This document shows, piece after piece, positions 23,001-32,790 of a stretch of 64,000 nucleotides of DNA. The notes beneath the pieces are model-generated. The model saw only the letters and a list, made by a program, of their open reading frames with translations, made no database searches and was not told where the DNA came from. Origin of the DNA: Chionoecetes opilio (lineage: Eukaryota > Arthropoda > Malacostraca > Decapoda > Majidae); assembly GCA_016584305.1 (NCBI GenBank), contig JACEEZ010000329.1, positions 383,501 through 447,500 of the forward strand, given 5' to 3'. Numbering within the stretch: position 1 is the stretch's first letter; each line of letters opens with the position of its first letter. The translations under genes and the position numbers were made by a program.

Positions 23001-24980
23001 TAGATCAATCAGTCTGTCAGCCCATGTTAATCCATGTTACAGGTGGCAGAAGCAGCAGCTATCACTTTTTTTTGTGTCCATTACAGGCATCTAAAAGTAG
23101 TACCTATCTATAATTTACTTTGTATTATCCTAAAGAAATTCAATTATTTATTTGTATATATTCACACATTAGGTTAAGCAGTCTGCCAGCTCATCCTAAT
23201 CAATGTCGAACAGGAACTACCACGTAGGTCTCACAACCTCTTGTAGCTTCCTTATTTGTTTTGCTTTGCTTTAGTACTAAAATTCATTCCCTCATGTCTA
23301 TTTGTTATGTTGTTGTTTTTCCTGTATGCCTTCGGGTGAGAATAAAATTATTATTATTATTATTATTATTATTATGTTCTAATGTTGTTATGTTCCAGGT
23401 GTCAGCGGCAGTGTGTCATATGGCGGTGGTCTGGGGGTGCAGGAGGTGATGCAGCAGCAGGTGGCCCTCGTGAGGCAGTTCCTGGACAGCCAGCAGGTGA
23501 TGTACCAAGCCTACACCTCCACCCTCATCTCCTCCCACCACTATACCTCCCTGCGCCGCACGGAGAAGGTGGGTTGCAGCACCTCATGTCACCTTATGTT
23601 GTGTTGTGTTATGTTACCTAATCATGGTCCTAATGGCTCAGATTACTTACTTTACTGTTCCTTCCTGGGTTTTTGATACACATCTTAATTCTTAAGTTTA
23701 TTTCTCACAATAAGGCACCAATATATGAAACACAAAGAACTAAATAAATACCATCACCATTCATTAATTGTGTGCTATATACCTTATACTATAAACAACT
23801 CCCAACACTCAAGACAGCACACTTACTATTAATAACCTGTGAAGCAATGCATCTATTATCTGTTTTTTCCGTATTTGGTTTATTGTACTTCTTTCATTAA
23901 GGAGCAAAGGCACAGAACGTAGACATTCATATTTCTGTGATCCATGTGTTTATATAAGAAAAATGGCTATTCTTTTAGTTTATACTCAGGTTAGTATTAT
24001 CACCTCTGGAGCAATGCATCTATTATCTGCTTTAACGCATATTGTTTATTATTTTTTTTCATTAAGGAGCTAAGGTATATAACATAGACATTCATATATC
24101 TGTGATCCATGTGTTTATAGGAGAAAAATGGCTATTCTTTTAATTTATACTTTTGGTTTTGGCAGAGAAGACACTCACTTTTCTTGATGAGTCCAAGGAA
24201 TTATCACATATTCCTTATACACAACAGGATGCCCATGTAGCTACACGTATATAGCTACAACAGACTTCTTTAGAACCTTAGTGTGTTGTGTGTGAATAGA
24301 TGGATGGGTAGGTGTTCTGTGTTCAGCATTCTATTGACTCAGTTCACTATTGTTTCTGAGTATGGTGGCTTAGTGTGCTGTTCTTTTGAATGCCTTAAGG
24401 ACAATTACATTATTTACTGCTATTTATGCCAGGTATAATGGTCTAACTTACTACTTGTTCTGATGGTAATACTAATCCAACTGCTATTTTGTCATAAGTA
24501 TTTTTACATTACTGAGTCCTGAGCACTTCTTCCTCTCTTCTTTCTTCTTCCTCCCTCTTCCCTTGTTCTTGTCTCGCTGGCCTCTTGTAACTTCCTTATT
24601 TTCTTATAATGTTTTATATTACTGAGACATGGGTACTTCTTCCTCTATTCCTTCCTCTTCCTCTTCTCTTTTCTTCTTCCTCCCTCTTCCCTTCTTCTTG
24701 TCTCGCGGACTCTTGTAGCTTCCTTATTTTCTTATGTTCTTATGTTATTGATGGCATATTGTTGCCTTCCAGTACATAAACCTCTATTCCTTCTTCCTCT
24801 TCTTCCATCTTCCTTCCTCTGCCTTTCTTCTTGTCTCGCAGCCTCTTGTAGCTTTCATTGTTCTAATGTTATTGATGTCATGGTGTTGCCTTGCAGTACA
24901 TAAAGAAGAGGAAGCCGCCCCTCACCTTCCCCGAGGCCTACAGGCTAGTCAAGGAAGAGATGGAGGCCTCGGAAAGATGA
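17016..24980 (+). CDS. DUF4614 / C19orf44-like protein, exon 2 frameshifted
   Basis: The coding exons I support are 17016-17039 (MESDSDVE), 18339-19946, 20580-20661, 23399-23568 and 24897-24980 (TGA). The last four junctions agree in phase (0, 1, 0). The C-terminal part (VMQQQVALVRQFLDSQQ, SHHYTSLRRTEKYIKK, RKPPLTFPEAYRLVKEEME) resembles the C-terminal DUF4614 region of vertebrate C19orf44, recalled from memory; the function is unknown. Exon 2 encodes a charged, low-complexity segment with a KRR/RS-rich stretch and a serine run coded by TCA repeats. Reading frame changes inside it: frame 0 to about 19025, another frame about 19030-19200, a third segment to about 19345, a fourth to the serine run at about 19800-19850, then back to frame 0 to the donor at 19947. 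No intron explains these shifts. Assembly indels in A-rich and TCA runs, or an old pseudogene, are the options; intact terminal exons favour the former. A poly(A) signal follows at 24994. Confidence 0.68.
17075..17385. repeat. Two-copy intronic duplication (about 165 bp)
   Basis: Two diverged copies (about 17075-17235 and 17246-17385) share ACACACATACTTTTACCTA, GGCATACCT and ATTGCTAC blocks. Confidence 0.6.
17780..18320. repeat. Duplicated intron 3' end flanking a CR1-like fragment
   Basis: 17795-17912 and 18160-18314 are copies of one segment. Both end in CCCTCCTTCAGGAATCTA, which reads as a splice acceptor. The antisense CR1-like LINE tail at 17915-18150 sits directly after the first copy. 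The true acceptor of exon 2 (CCACAG, 18338) lies just beyond the second. Confidence 0.7.
17915..18150 (-). mobile_element. CR1-like LINE 3' fragment (antisense)
   Basis: Reverse of the family tail, with CTACAAGAGGCCGCGAGACC and CACGTGGTAGTTCCTG. It is followed by the antisense of a stretch encoding a QSIGSFKRRLDNF-like peptide from the end of the reverse transcriptase ORF. Confidence 0.8.
20315..20560 (+). mobile_element. Retrotransposon-like repeat with (AATC)n tail
   Basis: Sequence around CATAGTGCCATATGACCTC, TGATGTCTGGCACATT and GGCATTA, ending in CAATCAATCAATC. It recurs at 44325-44535 and 55060-55160 with the same tail. It ends 20 bp before the 20580 exon. Confidence 0.65.
20935..21130 (-). 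mobile_element. Short tandem repeats plus CR1-like tail fragment
   Basis: A run of GTAGTATGTGGTA-like short repeats (about 20945-21050) joins an antisense CR1-like tail (TGGTAGTTCCTG, then TCCCTATTGACT). Degenerate. Confidence 0.45.
21229..21618. mobile_element. Pogo/mariner-type MITE (390 bp, TA target)
   Basis: The ends are inverted copies of CAGGTTGAAGTTCCCAAAC, and each end is bounded by TA. The interior holds repeated AACTCGGCA/AACACGGCA motifs near the left end. There is no transposase ORF. The TIR style and TA duplication fit Tc1/mariner-pogo elements. Confidence 0.8.
21948..22107. repeat. Perfect 40-bp tandem repeat x 4
   Basis: Four essentially identical units containing TTGGTTATTAGTAGCATGAG and CCTGACTTACCATATATGCA. 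The near-perfect identity implies recent expansion. Confidence 0.95.
22440..22760. other. GC-rich intronic insert of unknown origin
   Basis: Base composition shifts to GC-rich at 22465-22510 and again at 22665-22740, including a GCCTCGCTTCGCTCGGC palindromic stretch. I cannot assign it to a family. Confidence 0.4.
22886..23205. repeat. Two-copy intronic duplication (about 160 bp)
   Basis: Both copies contain GCATCTAAAAGTAGTA, a TATAATTT variant, TTGTATTATCCTAA, CACATTAG and CAGTCTG. Confidence 0.65.
23211..23375 (+). mobile_element. CR1-like tail, then a second retroelement tail with (ATT)n
   Basis: 23211-23265 carries the AGGAACTACCACGTAGGTC / CTCTTGTAGCTTCCTTATT tail. 23319-23375 carries CTGTATGCCTTCGGGTG followed by (ATT)n, the reverse complement of 16808-16895. 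Confidence 0.7.
23835..24150. repeat. Two-copy intronic duplication (about 160 bp)
   Basis: Copies share GCAATGCATCTATTATCTG, ACATTCATAT, TGTGATCCATGTGTTTATA and AAAAATGGCTATTCTTTTA. Confidence 0.7.
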
Positions 24981-24993
24981 CACATATCGGGTT

Positions 24994-24999
24994 AATAAA
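24994..24999 (+). terminator. Poly(A) signal of the DUF4614-like gene
   Basis: AATAAA 13 nt after the TGA stop, which implies a very short 3' UTR. Confidence 0.75.
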
Positions 25000-25140
25000 A
25001 GTCAACTGAAGACCTACTGTGTTTGTGTAAATTTATTCACATGAAGAAATATGACAAGTGGTAGGCTATATTCCAACATTTCCTGTTCTTTATTTGCAGC
25101 CATGAAATTTAAGGATGAAGTGTTAGAGTATTCAAGGTGG

Positions 25141-25446
25141 TAAGGTAAAGATGGGAGCATACGCTGAGCTGCGCGTGGCATGCGGTGCTCATCTCCGTGG
25201 CATTAGCCTTTAGAGCCTGTGGTGGGTGAGGACCCATTACCCCGGGACACAGGGCTAGTGTGACTCCCGGGTTACCACAGTTACCTTCCCCAGGTTACCC
25301 CAGGTACCCATTTATCAACCCCGAAAGGAAGGAAGAACAGCTGGGTAGGCTGGTCACCGACTTGCCCTGGCCCGGGATCGAACCAGGGCCCGCAGATTCG
25401 TAGCCAGGCACGCGAGCCACTGCACCACGGAGGCGACACCACCACG
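25141..25446 (-). mobile_element. tRNA-derived SINE with 11-bp target duplication
   Basis: On the - strand the head has an A-box-like GTGGTGCAGTGG and a perfect B box GGTTCGATCCC (25374-25384). The element is flanked by direct repeats ATTCAAGGTGG at 25130-25140 and 25447-25457. The body contains several GGTTACC/GGTAACC-like motifs. Confidence 0.85.
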
Positions 25447-25624
25447 ATTCAAGGTGGAAAGGAAGTAATTGTGAAAGGATTAGAGGTTGTTAGAATGCTG
25501 TATAGGAACATGTACTAGTGAAGACAGTTGAATTTGTATAATGGAGTCTTATAGAATATTCAAGGTGGAAAGGAAGGAAAGATTGTGAAAGGATTGGAGT
25601 GTGTTAATTAGAATGCTGTATGGC

Positions 25625-25859
25625 ACGTGAAGAGGAGAGAAGGTGGTGAGGCATTGGAGAGAGCTGCTGGAGTGGAAGTGCCAGGTTGCCATCCACCGGG
25701 CAGGCCAAGGAAGACATGGAGGCAGTGTGTGTGTTGAAGAGGATATGGCAGCATTAGGCATTGAAGAGGTTGAGGCAATGGATAGAGATAGTTGGAAGCG
25801 TATCATCGGCCATCTAAACACATAAGATATAATGGGAAAATCTGACGTTAAACAGAAAG
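25625..25859 (+). mobile_element. LINE family B, 3' coding end
   Basis: Encodes a tail that resembles the post-RT C-terminus of non-LTR retrotransposons (a GRPRKTW-like stretch is frameshifted here), then EEVEAMDRDSWKRIIGHL before a stop. It is followed by the GGGAAAATCTGACGTTAAAC 3' end seen in reverse at many sites in the BOP1 introns. Confidence 0.75.
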
Positions 25860-26129
25860 AACATGTATTAGTAAAAACTACTACTGTGGCCACTTTCTTG
25901 AGGGGGCTCTAAGGAACAGGCATTAAAACAGATGGGTAGATTCTTGTCAGTGAAACCTTATGCTTGTAAGGACTACTAGGACAAGCAGTTGTTGGCATGG
26001 AGGTTATGAAAAGTAGAAAAAAATGGACTGACGAAATGTAAGAAACAGCAGAAATAGGCAAGACCAACAGGAATATTTTTAGATGCATGAAAACCAATTC
26101 AGCCGTCAATGTCTGCCAAGCTTAATTTG

Positions 26130-26463
26130 TTTTAATTTATAAGGGATATTATTTTTTTTTTTTATTTATAAGGGATATTAATTTTTTTTTTTATTTATAA
26201 GGGATATTAATTTTTTTATTTTATTTATAAGGGATATTAATAAAAAAAATTATTTATAAGGGATATTAATTTATTTGTAATTTATAAGGGATATTAATTT
26301 ATTTGTAATTTATAAGGGATATTCATTTATTTGTAATTTATAAGGGATATTCATTTATTTGTAATATATAAGGGATATTAATTTATTTGTAATTTATAAG
26401 GGATATTAATTTATTTGTAATTTATAAGGGATATTAATTTATTTGTAATTTATAAGGGATATT
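26130..26463. repeat. Tandem repeat, about 24-28 bp x 13
   Basis: Units of TTATAAGGGATATTAATTTA plus a variable T-rich or TTTGTAA linker. It lies between the DUF4614-like gene and NDUFB4. Confidence 0.9.
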
Positions 26464-26898
26464 CTTACTAGTTGATTATGGAAAGGGTTGAAAGGACAGG
26501 GAGAGAATGGATAGAAGAGAAGATAGTAGGACAAGAAGAGAATGGATGGAAGATGAGTAAAAAAGGAAAGGACAAAGAATGGATGAAAGGAGAGAAGAGA
26601 AGATAGGACAGGAAGAGAATGGATGGAAGAGGTTGAGGAAATGATTATGGAAGTTAGGTACTGGTAGAGACAACAATAACAACAATAAGTGTGCAAGATG
26701 TAGAAAATTTGCTCTGTGTTTGGTCTCATTTTATTATCATTCTCTATAGGTACAGGAACGACCGATATAAGGGCCCAATTTAACTTTATTTTATTGAGGT
26801 ACCTGTAAGTGCAGAATAAAAATCAAACCAACTACCCACCAAGATCAAGATTAAGATTAAAAGGCCGAGAAACCGAAAGAAGTTACTATTAGAACAAC

Positions 26899-27503
26899 AT
26901 GGCAGACACTCCTGGGGCAATTGTAGAAAGAGCGGCCATAAAAGCTGCTCTGAAGAGGGAATTCCGGAAGCAGGCGACGAACCCCCACCGGCATGCCTCA
27001 GGGGAAGGAGGCGCCCTGGTAAGGATGATGTCTGAAGGCGCAAATAGAAAGAATAGACATAAGTACCGACTTCACAAATTTCAGTTCAGCTTTTTATTAC
27101 CGTATGCCTGCTTTATTTTACTATATCCTCTTGTATTATTGTATTGTCAGTCATTGCATTGTTGTATCTATGGTTTGCACGGTGAATAGCAGGTGATTTG
27201 TGCCTCGTTGGATAGTTAATAGGGTTACGAGGGAGGCCGGTGTCTGCACAGGTATGTACGATGGGTTACAGGGAGTTTCGTACACAAGTTGTTTCGGTAA
27301 ATTTCCAGATTAACACCGAACTCACTTTGGTGGACGAAACTATTTTTTTCTGGTGTGTTTTTATGTGTTTTGAATGAATCTGCTAACCGTTTCTGTCGCA
27401 AAATTTTTTTTTTTTTTTTTTTTTTCTGCAAAAATGACAAAAAAAAAAAAAAAAACCTATACCTAACCTAACCTAATCTATACCTAACCTAACCTTTACC
27501 TAA

Positions 27504-27541
<38 letters not shown>

Positions 27542-30500
27542 CGACAGAAACGGTTAGCAGATTCATTCGAAACACATAAAAACACCAGAAAAAAATAGTT
27601 TCGTCCACCAAAGTGAGTTCGGTGTTAATCTGGAATAATACCGTTGTTTCGTACCCGAGTTTTGTTAGTTGTTTCGTACACTGATTTTGAGTTTTTTCGT
27701 ACATACCTGGTGTCATTTCGTAACTCTAGTAATCAAGTTTAACTGAGCTGAGTGTACGAAACGACTATGGTTTTATATAGACTATGAAACAACTTTTTGG
27801 TGTACAAATCTACTGGTGTACGAAACAACTTGTGTACGAACTGACTGCACCCCGTACGAGGACCAGCTTGACCCCAGGTGACCTTAGGTGAACACAGGTC
27901 ATGATGGTGTTGGTCGGAAACAGGGTAGTCAGACAAGATTGCGAAAACAGATTGCAAGATACTACATGCTAACTCAAACTCGAGGTAATGGAAAAAAAAA
28001 AAGTTGATTAATGGAAAAGTAAATTCAGAAAGTAATGGAGCTTTAACAAGTTTAACAAGTTTAACAAGTTAGGTTAGTTTAGGTTCAGAGTTTATCATCT
28101 TCCTGTTACCTTTTTTTGATGGAACTATTATTTTTGATAGATTTGGATACGTATGTTGAATTATAATTTTTTTTTTTTTTTTTTTCTTTTTATTAAGTGA
28201 ATGAAAACCTTTTGGTAAAATTCTCGAGTCCTTTCCCGCCCTTATAAGTGAGCTTTTTTCCTCCATACTTTCACAGATCCCTTCAGACATCTCTAAAACT
28301 TAGCTTTATAAGGTGGGGGAGAGATAAAAAAAATGAAAAAAATTACAAACCTAACCTAACCTTACCAGTAACCTCCTAGCGAGACCTAAGGGCGAGAAAG
28401 AACTAGAATTTTACCAGGTTAGGTTAGGTTATATTGAGGTTAGGTTAGTAATTTTTTTTTTTTTTACCTCCCCCACTTTATAATTACGTTTTAGAGGTAT
28501 CTAAAGGGATCTGTGAAGGTCTGGAGGAAACTAATAAGGGCGGGAAAGGACTCTAGAATTATACCAACCTTTGTTGACCTTTTGGAATTGGACGTGTAAA
28601 AAATTGTCAGACTGAAAAAAACTTGGTTATTGTTGAATTTTGTTTAGAGATTGCAACTAGATAATATTAGCTGAGAACAACCCATTCCTTAACACTTAGC
28701 CAGCAGACAAGAGAAAATGCACATACTGTATACCTCTAGTGACAACATATTTTTATCATTTCTTGAGGCTTATAACTTAGATCAGGTGTATCATTAACAT
28801 TGCCATTACTGTCACATAACAAGAAATAACGGATTCAAGCTGGAAAAGCGTATATTTAGAAAGGAAATAGGGAAGAACTGGTTTACTAATAGGGTGATAA
28901 ATGATTGGAATGGTCATTGGTCAGCCGTCAGGTGGTCAGTGCGGAGTCAACAGGGAGCTGTAAAAAGGAGGCTGGATAAATTTATGGATGGGGATGAAAG
29001 GTGGATGTAGGTAGTGTTAAGTAACAGGAACTACCACGTGTAGTTCTCACGGCCTCTTGTAGCTTCTTTATTTTCTTATGTTCTTGACGTCATTAACATT
29101 GCCTTCACCATTAACCCCTTCACGCCCAGATCTTTCCTTTGCTATAAATAATCGTCTGTTTTTAGCCATAAAATTACGAAAAGTAACTAAATATACCAAA
29201 TTGATTAGTCGACAAGGATACTAAACAGGTCGTATCTATAAAATATTGCTTATACTCACAAAAAATTGTCTAATGGTAGCCAAATTACAATGGAAATTAC
29301 GTTCTGGGCCTCAAAGGGTTAAGAGCCGTTTTTCCCCCTTCCTTCGCAGTTTGACCCGGCTCTGCAGCGGTTCATGTCCATGAAAGCCACGCAGTATGAC
29401 TACTTCAAGCCAACCCCCAAAGCCTCATTCATGGGCCTCATGTTCATCGCTGTTCCCATCATAGGCTATGGATTGCTGCTGAAGAGAGACAAGGTTAGTG
29501 TGCATGGGGAACAAAACTCATCCCTTCCCCTTATTAGTGATGCACACTCTCTCACCTTTATTAAGATTTTATAATGTAATTGGAAACCATTGCTAGTAAG
29601 AATAATGGTGAAGATCGAAGTAAATAAAGTTCTAAAAGTAGAAGTTTTGAGGTTATACTAAAGCTTTATTTGGCTCTAGTCAGACCTCACCAATGCGGTA
29701 CAGTTTGGACCCCGTATTATTGGATGGATATAGCATTGTTAAAATCAGTGCAGAGAAGGATGACCAAAATGATACAGGGGATGCATAACTTTAGTTATGA
29801 ATAAAGATTGAAGCAATTAAATTTATACTCATTCAAGAGGCGTAGAGTAAGGGGCGATCTGATGGTAGTTTTAAGTGGTTAAAGGGATATGATAAAGGAG
29901 ATGTAGGTAAAGTTCTTACGGGTAGTAATCAGGGTAGAACAAGAAGTACCTAACGAATTCAAACTGGGAAAAACGTAGATTTAAAAAAGAAATAGGGAGA
30001 AACTGGTTGACAAATAGGGTGGTAGACAATTGGAGTGGACTCAGTTATCAGGTAGTTAGTGCAGAGTCAATAGGGAGTTTTAAAAGGAGGCTGGATAATT
30101 TTATGGATGGGGATGAAAGGTGGGTGTAGGTAGTTTAAGTAACAGGAACTACCACGTGTAGGTCTCACGGCCTCTTGTAGCTTCCTTATGTTCTTATGTA
30201 AGTATTTATATTAGTCAACTGTTAGAGTAGCATGTGTCATGGGGTTGAAGGTAAGCATGTACAAGATGACTAGTTAAATTCCAATGTCGCTTGATTGTTT
30301 TAATTAAATCTGTTGTTTAGGTGACTTGCCAAACTACCTAATCACTTGTACACCCTTAGAGCAAGGGCCAATTTTGGTACACAAGTAATGCAATACGTAT
30401 TTTTTATGTTCAACCCCTAAATGCCAGCCATCACCACCATGTGTCTTGAGCCCCAGCCAGGGAAAAGCACATCATTTGAATTCTTTCAGCAGTAGAATAA

Positions 30501-30813
30501 ACAGCAGCTGGCAGATGCCTCGAAATACATGTCTAAATAGATTTATATACATTCTGTAAATTGTTCTTAATTTTAGGTACGTTGATAAAGCTTCAAATTT
30601 AACCCAAACTCATTTAATAGAGAAGTATCGAGACAACTAAAATGTAATCAGTTTTCTTTTTAAAAACTTTTACTAAATTTTAATTAGGGAACATTGCTTA
30701 TTACCTCATTTATTCATGGTTTTCTTTTTATTCCATGATTTCAGGAGCAGCAGGAGATGAGGATCAGAACCGGCCAAGTGTCCTATGCTGATCGTGAGTT
30801 CAAGTTTCTTTAA
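26899..30813 (+). CDS. NDUFB4: NADH dehydrogenase [ubiquinone] 1 beta subcomplex subunit 4 (NDUFB4/B15), 110 aa
   Basis: This is an accessory, single-span subunit of the complex I membrane arm (inner mitochondrial membrane). The coding exons are 26899-27018, 29350-29493 and 30745-30813 (TAA), all joined in phase 0. Exon 1 gives ERAAIKAALKREFRKQATNP, like the [20 protein letters not shown] region of the vertebrate protein. Exon 2 has QRFMSMKATQYDYFKPTPK then the transmembrane stretch SFMGLMFIAVPIIGYGLLLK, matching the NFRPTPK-SLMG arrangement of the family. Exon 3 gives a short charged matrix or intermembrane tail. At 110 aa it is slightly shorter than the human subunit; the N-terminal leader-like stretch is shorter. 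The start is the first ATG, in good context (AACAACATGG). AATAAA at 30908 closes the gene. Intron 1 (2.3 kb) holds a nested palindromic element, a foldback, a CR1-like fragment and a piggyBac-like MITE. Confidence 0.9.
27262..27853. mobile_element. GTTTCGTAC-repeat element with nested palindrome
   Basis: The outer parts (27262-27299 and 27639-27853) match 40082-40321 almost base for base. Both copies have repeated GTTTCGTAC / GTACGAAAC motifs and end in GAACTGACTGCACCCC. The 27 kb copy is interrupted by the 27300-27638 palindrome. The family is not recognised. Confidence 0.8.
27300..27638. mobile_element. Nested palindromic MITE (339 bp, TA-flanked)
   Basis: Long inverted repeats run inwards from TTCCAGATTAACACCGAACT on both sides, including CACTTTGGTGGACGAAACTA and CGGTTAGCAGATTCATT blocks. 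They meet at poly(T)/poly(A) tracts and a CCTAACCTAACC-rich core. TA dinucleotides flank both ends. The related element at 40082-40321 lacks the insert. Confidence 0.8.
28204..28572. mobile_element. Foldback element with telomere-like core
   Basis: The arms share CCTTTCCCGCCCTTAT, CTTCACAGATCCCTT variants, CTCTAAAAC and GTGGGGGAG in inverse orientation. The core has CCTAACCTAACC and GGTTAGGTTAGG stretches and a third partial arm copy (GGGCGAGAAAGAACTAGAATT). It lies in NDUFB4 intron 1. Confidence 0.7.
28815..29092 (+). mobile_element. CR1-like LINE 3' fragment
   Basis: Encodes, with disruptions, NWFTNRVINDWN then a SFKRRLDKFMDGDER-like end of a CR1-type reverse transcriptase. It continues into the GGAACTACCACGTGTAG / CCTCTTGTAGCTTC tail. 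Confidence 0.85.
29111..29322. mobile_element. piggyBac-like MITE, copy A (TTAA-flanked)
   Basis: TTAA lies at each end, with inverted termini CCCCTTCACGCCCAGA / TCTGGGCCTCAAAGGG. It is about 70-85% like copies at 42381, 47970 and 49728 by eye. The TTAA target and CCC-start termini are hallmarks of piggyBac elements. Confidence 0.85.
29650..30197 (+). mobile_element. CR1-like LINE, fullest 3' copy
   Basis: Contains, in a broken frame, LVRPHLANAVQFG, an RGDLM-V-like stretch, NWLTNRVVDNW and SIGSFKRRLDNFMDGDERWV, the conserved end of CR1/L2-type reverse transcriptases. It is followed by a short 3' UTR and the CTTCCTTATGTTCTTATG end. It serves as the reference for the many short tails in this window. 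Confidence 0.88.
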
Positions 30814-30907
30814 AGACATGGTTGGCTTTATCATGTTAACACCTGGGAATTGAATAATGTCACATTTCCCTCTGTTAACACTCAGATTGTACAGTATATT
30901 ATGTATC

Positions 30908-30913
30908 AATAAA
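30908..30913 (+). terminator. NDUFB4 poly(A) signal
   Basis: AATAAA 95 nt after the stop. Confidence 0.75.
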
Positions 30914-31888
30914 TAGTAGATTTTAAATACATATTCCTTTATTCATAATCGCCAGATCTGTGGACACATGAGGCCTTGGGTGTTGTCTGTGGCAGGATAT
31001 CTGTGTTAGGTTTGCAGGAAGACCAGAAGGGAGACATTGGATGGCCTTTTTATATTTTTTTTTTTATTCAAACAATAACATCTATATGGAGACATTTTCC
31101 ACACATGGATTGGAGCAAGGGTATGAACTTATTCGCTAAAAATGTTTATTGTTATGAGAGCATCTATTCTAAAGTTTAACCCTTCAGAAAATAATTACAG
31201 ATATAAACATAATATATGATAATTACAGATGCCTTCCTAGCAATGTCTAAGATGGTGCCATTAGCTCATCTATCTAGTCAATTACATACACCCAATAAAT
31301 GAGAAATGGAGATCGGGTAGAGATGGAGGAGAATGTAGACTTCCTTTAAGTTCTAATGATCAGGTAGGCAGGGAAAAAATTTGCTTTTTTTAAACAAAAA
31401 CTAAAACAAATACTCTGCCCTCCCCCCTTCACTGGGGTTTTTTGGGCTTTGGGGGGAGAAATGGAAAGTGATTTAAAGTTTTTTAGAAGTAGAAGAGGAA
31501 GTGACGAGCAGCAATATAATGAATAGTATTAGAGGAGGAGAAGAAAGTGATATGGATTGGGAGTAGGAAGAATAAATATTAACAAAAGACCAGGGGCGTA
31601 TTTAGGATCTTGAAACATTGGGGGCTTAGCCCAGACAAGAGACCCCTTTAAAATTTTACGGGATAAAGGGTTGGGAAAAATTTTTGAAAAAAATGCACTT
31701 GGAAAAAATGCATTTCCAAAAAAAAATGCACCTCAAAAAAATTGACGGGGGGAAAAAAAAATGCATTTCACAAAAAAGTCGTGCGCCCCGGGACTCGGGG
31801 GAGAATACCCCCCCCACAAAGCCAAAAAATAGTTAGGAAAAACTACTGAGAGTAAAACGAGTGAGAAGGGGAATTTTAAGCCCAGTGG
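30914..31888. other. Intergenic, quality falling to the right
   Basis: No gene was seen. From about 31370 onward the sequence becomes unusually homopolymer-rich (A, G and C runs), the same character as the damaged retrotransposon that follows. Confidence 0.5.
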
Positions 31889-32145
31889 TAAATTTTAGAC
31901 TGGTTTATATTACTTTTTTTTTAGGTCCCCATAGAGCTAGGAAACCAAGCTATAGGATGGGAAAAAGATCGCCCCCCAGGGAAAAACCCTGGGGTATACA
32001 GGAAACCCAAATACCAACATCTGGTTCCCAAAATAACCAGGCTACAAAATCAAAGGGAACTGAAAAAAAAAACATAGGGTCGGGCCCCCAACGCCGTGCC
32101 ATCGCCCCGAGGCCGGCTGTCCGCCAGCCGGCCCCCGGAGCCATT
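31889..32145. repeat. DIRS left inverted terminal repeat
   Basis: Matches the reverse complement of 38622-38863, with shared GCTATAGGAT, TATACAGG, ATACCAACATCT, ATAACCAGGCTACA, CAACGCCGTGCCATC and GAGGCCGGCTGTCCGCCAGC blocks. Differences are mainly bases changed to match a neighbour or extended runs. Confidence 0.9.
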
Positions 32146-32261
32146 CTTTTTTTTTTCCCTTTTTCATACGTCAACCCCTGCGGGCGTCTCCCGTAACATG
32201 TGTTTTTTCAAAATTTCGGGCCATATGGGCTTTCCCTGGCCGACACCTGGTCTGCCACGTT

Positions 32262-32790
32262 TTAAGCTCAGATGGGCGGATGGTTTACGAAAGTTCTCCC
32301 AGCCAGGGCCCCCCCCCCCCCCCCCCGGACCCTCCCGGGGGCCGGTGCGGGGGGTTTTGGTGGTACCGGGTCGCCACGGGGGTTTGTAAAGCTGAGATGG
32401 GCGGATGGCTCGTAGTTCCCCCAGAGCCCGCCCCCCCCCCCCCCCCCGGACCCCCCCAAAAGGGCCGGGTGGGGGGGGGTTTGGGGGTTCCCTGGTCTGC
32501 CAGGGTGTAAGCTGAAAAGGGGGTGGATGGTTACGTATTTCTCCCAGCCACGCCCCCCCCCCCCCCCCCCCGGGAAACCCTTTCCCATGGGCTGGGTGGG
32601 GGGGGGTTTGGGGGTACCGGGGTCTGCCCCCCTGGCCTCCCCACGTTGCGCGAGATGGGCGGAGGGTTACGTCGCTCTTGTTTTTTTTGGTTCCCAACCT
32701 TCCCCGCTCCCCCCCCGGGACCCTCCCGGGGGCCCGGGGTAGGGGAGTTGGGGCGGTCCCTGGCTGCCAGGGTCAAACCCCCCCCCCTCC
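32262..32790. repeat. Tandem repeat of about 125 bp x 4 with poly(C) tracts
   Basis: Each unit has GATGGGCGGATGGTTACG (variants), a CCCAGCC stretch, a C-run of up to about 17, GGGACCCTCCCGGGGG-like sequence and GGTACC...GTCTGCCAGGG. Just inside the DIRS left terminus. Confidence 0.75.

Noticed and set aside
25370..25440. tRNA gene on the - strand
   Set aside because: Same reasoning. It sits inside a SINE with a clear 11-bp target duplication.
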